Below, in pieces: positions 14,221 through 22,100 of a stretch of 25,833 nt of DNA. This DNA is from a virus, in the IMG/VR virus record IMGVR_UViG_3300033999_000354, positions 1 through 25,833 of that record; one strand, given 5' to 3'. Both the position numbers and the translations under genes were made by a program. Numbering within the stretch: the first letter of the stretch is position 1; every line of letters begins with the position of its first letter. The notes under the pieces are model-generated. The model had not been told where the DNA came from. It worked only from the letters and a program-made list of their open reading frames with translations, and ran no database searches.

Positions 14221-14726
14221 TGAATCCAGCAATAATTGCATCATCACTAACACCGCAAGAGCGCAAAGCAATTGGAATCGGCTCCGCAATCCTATTAATA
14301 GGCACAGCATATTTGGGTTATCGGATATATCGCAACATCAAGAGAACCAAAGCCGATGATGTTTCAAAAGAAATGACTGCAAACTTGCGGAATGTAAAAA
14401 TTCAAAAAAACAATGTAACGCTAAAAAGTGGCGAAGCAGAACTAATTGCACAGCAAATATTTGATGCAATGAATAGGCGAGGTACAGATTTTGACACGAT
14501 TTTGAGAAATCTAATATCCTTGCGAACAAGAGATGACTTACTCTATGTAATTAGGGCATTTGGAATTAAGAATTATGGTATTACAGGTGAAGCCGATTCA
14601 TGGTTGGCAAGGAAAACAGGTTATGCAACACCTTTAAACATGAGTGGTTGGCTCTTAAAAGAATTAGACTCTAATGAAATAGAAAAAGTTAAGGAAATAT
14701 ACAGGAAGTTTGATGTCCCCTTTTAA
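14220..14726 (+). CDS. Membrane-anchored protein with an annexin-like helical repeat
   Basis: The 168-residue protein has a single membrane segment at about 16-35 (AIGIGSAILLIGTAYLGYRI), a basic juxtamembrane stretch and a soluble helical domain (about 70-165). In that domain AMNRRGTDFDTILRNL (83-98), then RTRDDLLYVIRAFG, then a Gly/Ser break and a Leu-rich final helix resemble one annexin repeat (AMKGxGTDExxIxxIL...). This resemblance is from pattern only. It lies 2 bp before the peptidase gene, so it may work in virion entry, in lysis or in the virion membrane. Confidence 0.6.
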   Translation: MNPAIIASSLTPQERKAIGIGSAILLIGTAYLGYRIYRNIKRTKADDVSKEMTANLRNVKIQKNNVTLKSGEAELIAQQIFDAMNRRGTDFDTILRNLISLRTRDDLLYVIRAFGIKNYGITGEADSWLARKTGYATPLNMSGWLLKELDSNEIEKVKEIYRKFDVPF

Positions 14727-14728
14727 TC

Positions 14729-15277
14729 ATGAATGAGAAGAAAGTATTAAAATATTCTGCGCTTGCATTTGTTGCAGCATTAATAACATATACTTTAACA
14801 CGTAAGGCAATGGATATAATTATAAACGAAAATCAAAAAAAGCATTTAGAAAGTTTACATCAACGAGTTAAGCCAATATTTGAACGTTTTATAAAGGAAT
14901 TAAAAAAACGTGGTTTTGATGTTTACATCACAAGTAGTTATAGAACCTTTGAAAAACAAGCAGAATTAAAAAAACTCAACAGCAAGAACGCATCACCTGG
15001 TCTTTCACCACACAATTACGGAATGGCAATAGATATAAATGTTAGAGATGGATTAACATGGTTGCGAAAGGCAAGTTCTAAAGAAGATTGGGAAAAATCA
15101 GGAATACCAGAAATAGCAAGGTCTATGGGTATAAGATGGGGAGGCGATTTCAGAACGTACTACGACCCAATCCACTTTGATGTATTGGTTATGCCTACAA
15201 AAGAGTTGCAAAAAATTGCTCAAAAACAATTTGGTACAGATGTAAGGAAAGTACAAGGAAATAGAATTATCGTTTAA
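14729..15277 (+). CDS. Membrane-anchored M15-type peptidoglycan peptidase (endolysin-like)
   Basis: This 182-residue protein is a zinc peptidase of the M15 (VanY/L-Ala-D-Glu type) family that cuts peptidoglycan cross-peptides. The signature is present: ITSSYRTFEKQAEL (67-80), SPHNYGMAIDIN with zinc ligands His95 and Asp102, and WGGDF...DPIHFDV with His149. An N-terminal hydrophobic segment (about 9-27) should anchor it in a membrane; soluble endolysins of this size normally lack that. It could be a virion entry enzyme in the viral membrane or a signal-anchor endolysin for host lysis. It is followed 10 bp later by a spanin-like gene. Confidence 0.9.
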   Translation: MNEKKVLKYSALAFVAALITYTLTRKAMDIIINENQKKHLESLHQRVKPIFERFIKELKKRGFDVYITSSYRTFEKQAELKKLNSKNASPGLSPHNYGMAIDINVRDGLTWLRKASSKEDWEKSGIPEIARSMGIRWGGDFRTYYDPIHFDVLVMPTKELQKIAQKQFGTDVRKVQGNRIIV

Positions 15278-15287
15278 AATAATAACT

Positions 15288-15902
15288 ATGAAAAATCAAG
15301 TAATAATATTTCTTTCAGTGCTATCTATCATACTTTTTTCAATCGTTTTGATTCAAGAAAATCAAATTAAAGATACTAAAATTGAGTTGAAGCGAGTTAG
15401 TAATAACTTTGAGATAGCATCAAGCACATTGAACTATTACAAAACAAGCGATAGCCTAAACGCATTAACAATCGATATATTTAAAATTAAACTTAATGAA
15501 CTCAAACAAGTTAATTCTAACCTTGCTGCAAAAATTAAACAGTTAAGCATTCGGAAAAAAGATGTTATATCAGCATCAGAAATAGTTACAGAGACAATCT
15601 ACAACATTGAAAATAAATTACAAGACACACTAATAGTTGAAAAGAGAGACACTGTATTGGTTTTAGATACTGTCAAATATGTTAGTTATACAGACAAATG
15701 GTTGAGTTTTACACAATATCACAAAAATGATAGTGTTTACACAAATATTAATGTATTAGATTCGATTTATCTTATTCAGAAATATCGAAGATTCAGATTT
15801 TTATGGTTTCGATTTGGCAAAAAGAAAGTTGACGAAACAATCGTTTCGTCAAATCCACATACAAAAATAAACTATGCTGTCCGTGTTCAGATGATTGATT
15901 GA
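15288..15902 (+). CDS. Spanin-like membrane/coiled-coil protein
   Basis: The 204-residue product has an N-terminal signal-anchor (about 5-22), a periplasmic coiled coil (about 25-85) and a beta-rich end in which DKWLSFTQYHKNDSVYTNIN and the closing RRFRFLWFRFGKKKVDETIV, SNPHTKINYAVRVQ resemble proteins found next to lysozymes in Bacteroidota phages (DUF6549-like). Such proteins resemble Rz-type inner-membrane spanins that help disrupt the outer membrane. The peptidase gene directly upstream supports a lysis role. Its stop codon lies inside the terminator stem. Confidence 0.65.
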   Translation: MKNQVIIFLSVLSIILFSIVLIQENQIKDTKIELKRVSNNFEIASSTLNYYKTSDSLNALTIDIFKIKLNELKQVNSNLAAKIKQLSIRKKDVISASEIVTETIYNIENKLQDTLIVEKRDTVLVLDTVKYVSYTDKWLSFTQYHKNDSVYTNINVLDSIYLIQKYRRFRFLWFRFGKKKVDETIVSSNPHTKINYAVRVQMID

Positions 15903-15938
15903 GTGCTGTTTTGGCTCCAGCAGCGCTCAATCTTTTTT
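15897..15938 (+). terminator. Terminator ending the virion/lysis operon
   Basis: GATTGAGTGCTG (15897-15908) pairs with CAGCGCTCAATC (15921-15932), one G-T wobble, then six T. The stem begins inside the last codons of the spanin-like gene. Confidence 0.92.
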
Positions 15939-15963
15939 GTTAAAAATTAAAAATTATTAAGCG

Positions 15964-16218
15964 ATGAAAAATCTTTTTTTTAGAGACATTACATTGAATG
16001 GGTTAGCACCATCAATAATTGAGGAAGACGAAAACGGAATAACTTATTTTGGATATTGCAAGTTTAATTGTTCGTCAGAGTATGAGAACGCTTGGGCAAT
16101 TAAGCGCATCCAAACAATTGGAAACATCACTTACACAAAGTGGGCAGAAGGTTCTGTAAATTTCAATTTAAAATGGAGTGATAGAAAATCTTATTCTTAC
16201 AAATTCGCAAAATTTTAA
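15964..16218 (+). CDS. Small phage-type protein upstream of the receptor-binding-like protein
   Basis: The 84-residue product is beta-rich (TYFGYCKFNCSSEYENAWAI, KRIQTIGNITYTKWAEGSVN, FNLKWSDRKSYSYKF). Its run of 'FGYC..., W.IKR...IGN, ...W.DR...Y' resembles a small protein common in Bacteroidota phage genomes near host-recognition genes. Its function is not known. It begins after a terminator, so it needs its own promoter or readthrough, and it lies 4 bp before the next gene. Confidence 0.65.
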   Translation: MKNLFFRDITLNGLAPSIIEEDENGITYFGYCKFNCSSEYENAWAIKRIQTIGNITYTKWAEGSVNFNLKWSDRKSYSYKFAKF

Positions 16219-16222
16219 TAAG

Positions 16223-17884
16223 ATGAAAAAGATTGTTATTAGTTTATTGTTAACTCTATTTTCAATATGCGCTGTTTTTTCGCAAGACTTAGAGTATAAA
16301 CTCAATAAAAGAACTGCAAAATACGACTTAGTGAGGTCGGAAAATTGGCTTCAAGGTGTTATCGATAGAGTAAAAACCTTAAAAAAAGGAGACATTGATA
16401 GCATATCATCAGAGGTTGGAACTGGAATACTGAAAGTTGAAGCAGGTGGAAAACTGACTACAGCAATTTCGGGAGTTGATTATGTAACAAAAGAATATAT
16501 CATTAAAAAAGGAGACATTGATAGCATATCATCAGAGGTTGGAACTGGAATGCTGAAAGTTGACGCAGGTGGAAAACTGACTACAGCAATTTCGGGAGTT
16601 GATTATGTAACAAAAGAATATATCATTAAAAAAGGAGACATTGATAGCATATCATCAGAGGTTGGAACTGGAGTGTTGAAAGTTGGTGCAGGTGGAAAAC
16701 TGACGATTGACGACAGATTCTTTATTTCAGGAATCGGTAACTCGAATATGGTTGCATATTTTAAAAGCAACTTTGAAATTAAAAGCACACCAACAATGTT
16801 ACTTGACCATAATCATAACAGAGTTGGGATAGGTTGTAAAACCCCGTGGGTATCAAAGTATAAATTAGAAGTAAATGGAGACATAGGTGTAAAAAAACTA
16901 TATATAAATGATGTTGAGTTTAAAAAACAAAATATTGATTCATTGACAACAAGTTTAAACACTGGATTGCTAAAAATTGAAGGCGGAACAGGTAAGTTAA
17001 GTAATGCAATTGCTGGAGTTGATTATTTAGCACCTACGTCAAACAACATTACAGGTAGTGGCACCGCTACATATATACCAATGTTTAGTGGTTCAAATGT
17101 ATTAAGTAATTCACCACTAAGGGTAAACAACACATCAATAATGATGAGTTCAGTTTCAGGAAATATACAATCATCAAGATTTTCAACATTTTTTGGCAAT
17201 ACAGGTGATATGCAAATATTTACACGAAGTCCAACTGCACCAGTACTCATTGGTTATGCAAATACAACAAATACATCTTTGACAACTGAAATAGCACGTT
17301 TTCAAAATGGTAGATTGCTTATTGGTGGCGGACTCACAACACCATTATTTAGATTACAACTTAATGGAACTGGACAAACCAATGGAATTAAATTAGGAAC
17401 AACAACAGGAACATCAAGCGTAGGAACTATTTACACTACAAGTGGCTCAGATTTAGTTTTAAATGGGAATGTTATAATCAATAATAACAATCCAAAACAT
17501 GTAGAATTTACAAATCAAAATGGTGAATTATACATTAACACAAATGGAAATTTTGACTTTCAAGAAGCTGTAGGATTATCGAAAGAACATGACGAATTCA
17601 TTGCAGGGTTTGATTATTACTATAACGAATATTTATTTGGCAATGGTAACCTTAGGATTCCTACTTGGAGTCGTTCAGGAGTTATTATCGAATCATTGCA
17701 AGGCTCGCTAACAGATGATGCACCCACTTTAAGTCAGATTAATGCTATAGTTGGAAGAACTGCTACAAGTGCTGGTCGTGGATATCAAGTCACTATATTT
17801 GATACAGACGGTTCAAAAAAGGCATACCATATAGTTTCAGATGGCGCAAATTGGCATTATACAGTAATGACTAAAGCCTTATAA
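16223..17884 (+). CDS. Secreted repeat-bearing receptor-binding or adhesin-like protein
   Basis: Starting at the ATG at 16223 (an in-frame ATG at 16178 lies inside the previous gene) gives 553 residues beginning with a clear signal peptide (MKKIVISLLLTLFSICAVFS, cut probably before QD). Then come three tandem 41-residue repeats (KKGDIDSISSEVGTG..LKV.AGGKL..AISGVDYVTKEYII), a diverged fourth copy (SLNTGLLKIEGGTGKLSNAI onward), and Gly/Thr/Ser-rich beta segments. The C-terminal end (PTLSQINAIVGRTATSAGRG, then IVSDGANWHYTVM) resembles the ends of Bacteroidota phage fibre proteins. This suggests an elongated host-recognition protein. A signal peptide is unusual for a cytoplasmically assembled virion part; an exported conversion adhesin is an alternative. 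Confidence 0.75.
   Translation: MKKIVISLLLTLFSICAVFSQDLEYKLNKRTAKYDLVRSENWLQGVIDRVKTLKKGDIDSISSEVGTGILKVEAGGKLTTAISGVDYVTKEYIIKKGDIDSISSEVGTGMLKVDAGGKLTTAISGVDYVTKEYIIKKGDIDSISSEVGTGVLKVGAGGKLTIDDRFFISGIGNSNMVAYFKSNFEIKSTPTMLLDHNHNRVGIGCKTPWVSKYKLEVNGDIGVKKLYINDVEFKKQNIDSLTTSLNTGLLKIEGGTGKLSNAIAGVDYLAPTSNNITGSGTATYIPMFSGSNVLSNSPLRVNNTSIMMSSVSGNIQSSRFSTFFGNTGDMQIFTRSPTAPVLIGYANTTNTSLTTEIARFQNGRLLIGGGLTTPLFRLQLNGTGQTNGIKLGTTTGTSSVGTIYTTSGSDLVLNGNVIINNNNPKHVEFTNQNGELYINTNGNFDFQEAVGLSKEHDEFIAGFDYYYNEYLFGNGNLRIPTWSRSGVIIESLQGSLTDDAPTLSQINAIVGRTATSAGRGYQVTIFDTDGSKKAYHIVSDGANWHYTVMTKAL
16388..16704 (+). repeat. In-frame 123-bp tandem repeats in the receptor-binding-like gene
   Basis: Two full 123-bp units (16388-16510, 16511-16633) and a partial third (16634-16704) are nearly identical at the DNA level. 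Most differences fall in a short stretch encoding GIL/GML/GVL and KVE/KVD/KVG, so the expansion is recent and the substitutions are clustered. Confidence 0.9.
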
Positions 17885-17886
17885 AC

Positions 17887-18105
17887 ATGAAAAATAGAAT
17901 GTTAAATCGACTAATCAAGAATTGGATAACATCAACAATTGGTTTATCAATTATGGTATTATCCGTAATGTTTTTTTACAGGAAACTTGATGTTTTAGGT
18001 TTTCAAGAAGTAATTACAGGCGCTTTACTTTGTGCTGTTGGCTTTGTTTTCTTATTCACAAAGGATAAGATAATTACATCATTTTTTCAAAAAAAGACAG
18101 ATTAA
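17887..18105 (+). CDS. Small two-helix membrane protein, possible holin
   Basis: The 72-residue protein has two transmembrane segments (about 12-31 and 41-59), basic ends and a short loop, ending GFVFLFTKDKI. The size and topology match the small holin-like proteins of Bacteroidota phages, which make the inner-membrane lesion that starts lysis. It is separated from the peptidase and spanin-like genes by the receptor-binding-like gene. It starts 2 bp after that gene and overlaps the methyltransferase start by one base. Confidence 0.6.
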   Translation: MKNRMLNRLIKNWITSTIGLSIMVLSVMFFYRKLDVLGFQEVITGALLCAVGFVFLFTKDKIITSFFQKKTD

Positions 18106-19136
18106 TGAATGCAAATTCTTTTGTCGAAAAAATAAGAACTCTACTCGATGAACAAAAACTTAATAAGCGTACTGTCGAAAAAATCGCAAACGAACATGGC
18201 ATTTTCGATTTAACGCTAATTAAGGAGTTAACCGAGTTAGCCATTGTTTTAAAGGCAAGAGAAATTGCATTAAGTTCTTTAAATAGAAGAGAAAGGTTTA
18301 CTAAGATTGTTGAAATATATAAAAATCAAGTAAACCTTTCTCATAGAACAAGTCAGAGTATAATTCTGCAGCAGTATTCAACCCCAGCGCCTATATCATT
18401 TTTAGCAGGTGAGTATGTTAAACATTCATTGCCAAAAAATTATAAGTTATTAGAGCCATCTGCAGGAAACGGGCTGCTTACAATTTCTTTCAATCCAAAT
18501 CATGTTATAGTTAATGAGGTTGATGAGATACGATATTCAAACCTTAAAAAACAAGACTATAATAAAATATACAGATTTGATGCATCAGAATGTTACGCTG
18601 ACAAGTTCAACTTCAGAAAGCAATTCGATGGCATAATTACAAACCCACCATTTGGACGACTTGAAAATCAATACATAATTGATGACTACAAAATAAGTAC
18701 TCTCGACCATGCAATGGCTATACATGCTCTTAATTGCATGAAAGATAATGGTAGAGCAGCAATTATAATTGGCGGACACACAGATTATGACAGTAAGGGC
18801 AGAATTAAGGCAGGGAAAAACCGAATTTTCTTTCATTATCTATACACACATTACAATGTTGATGATGTAATTAACATTGACGGCTCATTATATTCAAGGC
18901 AAGGGACATCATTCGATGTTCGATTAATTTTAATCAATGGAAGAAAAATAGAAGAAAACGCACAACTGCCACTGAAAGATGAATCAGCATTACCAGTAAA
19001 AGATTTTGAAACGTTATACAATAGAGTTGTCAAAAATCTAATTGAAGATGATGAGTTTGAAACTGCTTTAGAGTTAGCAAACGAATTGCTTATAATGCAA
19101 AAGCAGTCAGAGTTCTATCAATTAATTATTAAATAA
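18105..19136 (+). CDS. N6-adenine DNA methyltransferase
   Basis: This 343-residue protein is an amino-methyltransferase: QQYSTPAPISFLA (89-101) is the SAM-pocket motif X seen in N6-adenine enzymes, LEPSAGNGLL (116-125) is motif I that binds S-adenosylmethionine, and NPPF (180-183) is the catalytic motif IV. No separate target-recognition domain or restriction endonuclease lies nearby, so it is a solitary methyltransferase. It is followed 12 bp later by the giant Strawberry-notch helicase, a pairing known from many mobile elements. Possible roles are protection from host restriction, marking replicating DNA or working with the helicase. The N-terminal 80 residues are helical and unassigned. 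Confidence 0.9.
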   Translation: MNANSFVEKIRTLLDEQKLNKRTVEKIANEHGIFDLTLIKELTELAIVLKAREIALSSLNRRERFTKIVEIYKNQVNLSHRTSQSIILQQYSTPAPISFLAGEYVKHSLPKNYKLLEPSAGNGLLTISFNPNHVIVNEVDEIRYSNLKKQDYNKIYRFDASECYADKFNFRKQFDGIITNPPFGRLENQYIIDDYKISTLDHAMAIHALNCMKDNGRAAIIIGGHTDYDSKGRIKAGKNRIFFHYLYTHYNVDDVINIDGSLYSRQGTSFDVRLILINGRKIEENAQLPLKDESALPVKDFETLYNRVVKNLIEDDEFETALELANELLIMQKQSEFYQLIIK

Positions 19137-19148
19137 TTATAAATTATT

Positions 19149-22100
19149 ATGAAACAGAGTGAAATTTTGTATCGATTTTTTAAGACTAAAAACGACGACG
19201 CAATTAAGTTCTGCGTAAATGTAAATGCAGATTATAAATTGAACGTTTTAGGTGTTCATTACATTATAGTTAACAAAGTTGGCAAGTTGCCTAAGAATTA
19301 CAATAACAGGACACGACATTATATTGGTGGAAATGATATTAAGAAAATTAAAATTATTGATACATCAGGCATATCGGGCGCATACATACCTGCCGCAGAG
19401 TATCCAGTAAAAAGCCTTGAAACAGTTGTGCCAGATTCTATGGATTACGAAATACATTCAGCGGTTGCAAATTTGAAAGAAGATGTAGGCAGCATTAACG
19501 AATATGTTAAACAAAAACTTAAAATTGATACTGACGAAGAATTAGCAAAGTTTCTATCAGGTGAACAAGTTGATGCTGTTGCTATGGCAATTTACAACAT
19601 AGAAGAAAAAGGTCAAGGCATGATAATTGGAGACCAAACGGGAATTGGAAAAGGTCGAGTAGCAGCATCGATTATCAGATACGGTGTTAAGAACGGTTAT
19701 AAACCAATTTTTGTAACCGAAAAGCCTAACCTTTTTTCAGACATGTATAGAGATTTAAAAGCGATAGGCTGTGAGCATTTCAATCCATTCATTATTAACA
19801 CAAGTGAGAGTAAGACAAATGTAAGAGATGAAAATGGAAAGGTAGTTTATTCACCACCAGTATCATCTGTTCAAAAAAGAATTTTAGAATCAACTGAATT
19901 ACCCGATGAGTACGATTATATAATGCTTACATATTCTCAAGTATCATCAGAGAAACCAACAGTAAAACAATCGTTTATAAGCAAATACTCTGAAAATAAT
20001 ATAATGATACTTGACGAAAGCCATAATGCAGGTGGAGATATTGATAAGTCAAATACGGCAAGATTCTTTTACAATGCAGTAAAGAATGCTAAAGGAGTAG
20101 TGTTTCTTTCTGCAACGTTTGCAAAACGTCCAGACAACATGCCACTCTATGCTGTGAAAACATGTTTGTCGGACGCAAATATGAGTAATCAGGCGTTAAT
20201 TGATGCAGTTGTCAAAGGAGGTGTTGCGCTTCAAGAGGTATTGTCATCCAACTTGGTCGCATCAGGGCAAATGATTAGACGTGAAAGGAGTTATGACGGT
20301 ATAGAAGTAAATTACATCACACTTAATAGCGAAAACTCTATTAAATATGGAGTTAAAGACGCAGAGGAAGAACATTTCGCAATATCCGATAGAATTACTG
20401 ACATTCTTCGAGATATTATAGATTTTCAGCGTAATTACATTGCGCCTGTAATTAATGGAATGGACGAAGAAATAAAGAAACAGGGCGATGAGGTAAAAGA
20501 AAGGAAAGGAGTAAGAGACTTAGGAGTCGACAGTCCCCCATTTTTTTCAAAATTATTTAATGTTGTTAACATGATGCTGTTCAGCATCAAATCAGAAGCA
20601 GTTGCAGATAGAGCAATTCAACGATTAAAAGAAGGCAAAAAGCCAGTTATTGCTTTTGCAAACACAATGGGTTCGTTTCTTGAAACAATGGAAAATGACA
20701 GAGGCGATGTTGTAGGAGTTGGAGATAAGATTAGCACAGATTTTTCAGAAGTGCTAAAAAGAGGGTTAGAAGGCGTTCTACGTTATACAATTAAAAAAGG
20801 AAATGGAAATTCATACAAAGCAAAAATAGATTTATCAACGTTATCGCCAGATGCTCAAGGAAAATATTTTAAAATATTAGACAAAATAAATAAAGTAGCA
20901 ACTGGTATTTCGATTAGTCCTATTGATGTCATAATCAAGAAAATCGAAGATGCAGGTTATAAAGTAGCAGAGGTTACTGGGCGAAAATTAAAAGTTAATT
21001 TTCTTGGAGAAGACATGAGCATAGGAGTTATTGATAGCAGGAAGAAAGAAAATGTTGATGTTGCATTCAGAAAATTCAACAATAATGAGGTTGATGTATT
21101 AATGATAAATCAGTCAGGTTCAACGGGTGCTTCAGCACATGCAATTGTAACCCCAAAAGTTCCATTAGAAAAGGTAAAACAAAGAGTTATGATTATTCTG
21201 CAAGCAGAACTTGATATAAACAGAGAAGTCCAGAAGCGTGGACGAATTAATAGAACTGGGCAAGTTTATAAACCTATTTATGATTATATCATTTCGCCAA
21301 TACCCGCCGAACAGCGATTAATGATGATGCTGCAAAAAAAACTAAAGAGCCTTGATGCAAACACAACATCTAATCAGAAAAATAGTCAAGCATTACTAAA
21401 ATCAGATGATTTCTTAAACAAGTATGGGGATAAAATTGTTGCTCAATATCTTATTGAAAATCCAATAATAAATGACATTCTTGACAACCCTTTAAAAATC
21501 AAGGATGGCAAACCAGAAATATTAGAAGGAGCAGCAAGTAAAGTGTCTGGTAGGGTTGCTGTATTATCAACAAAAGACCAACAGGAATTTTATAAAGAAA
21601 TCATTGAAAGTTACGAAAAGTATGTAAAATACTTAATTCAGGCTGGGGAGTATGACTTGGAAGTTGAAGAAATGAATCTTCAAGCAGAGACACTAAGTAA
21701 AGAAATTGCTGTAGTCGGCAGCCAGAATGGTAATTCTGTATTTTCTGAGCATTCTTATCTTGAAGAATGTCTTGTAAACAACCTAAAAAAGCCATTTAAA
21801 AAATATGAAATTGAAAATAAGGTTGCACAAATACTAAAAGATAAAAGCGCAGAAGAAATCAAAGAGGAATTAATTAACAAACTCGATGAGCATTTTGAGA
21901 GGGAAGAAAAAAAATCTATTGAACTAATTGAGCAACAATATCAAAAACTAATTAATGGAATCACTAACGAAAGTAAATACAAGAAACTAACATCAAATGA
22001 GGAAAAGAGAACTTACTATTCAAATAGACAAGCAGAGTTAAAAGAGCAAAAGGAAACAACTCTAAAAAATACACTTGAAAGACTATCTAATCAAAAACAA

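Noticed and set aside
16178-16222. Upstream ATG for the receptor-binding-like gene
   Set aside because: It lies inside the preceding gene and would bury the clear signal peptide that starts at 16223.
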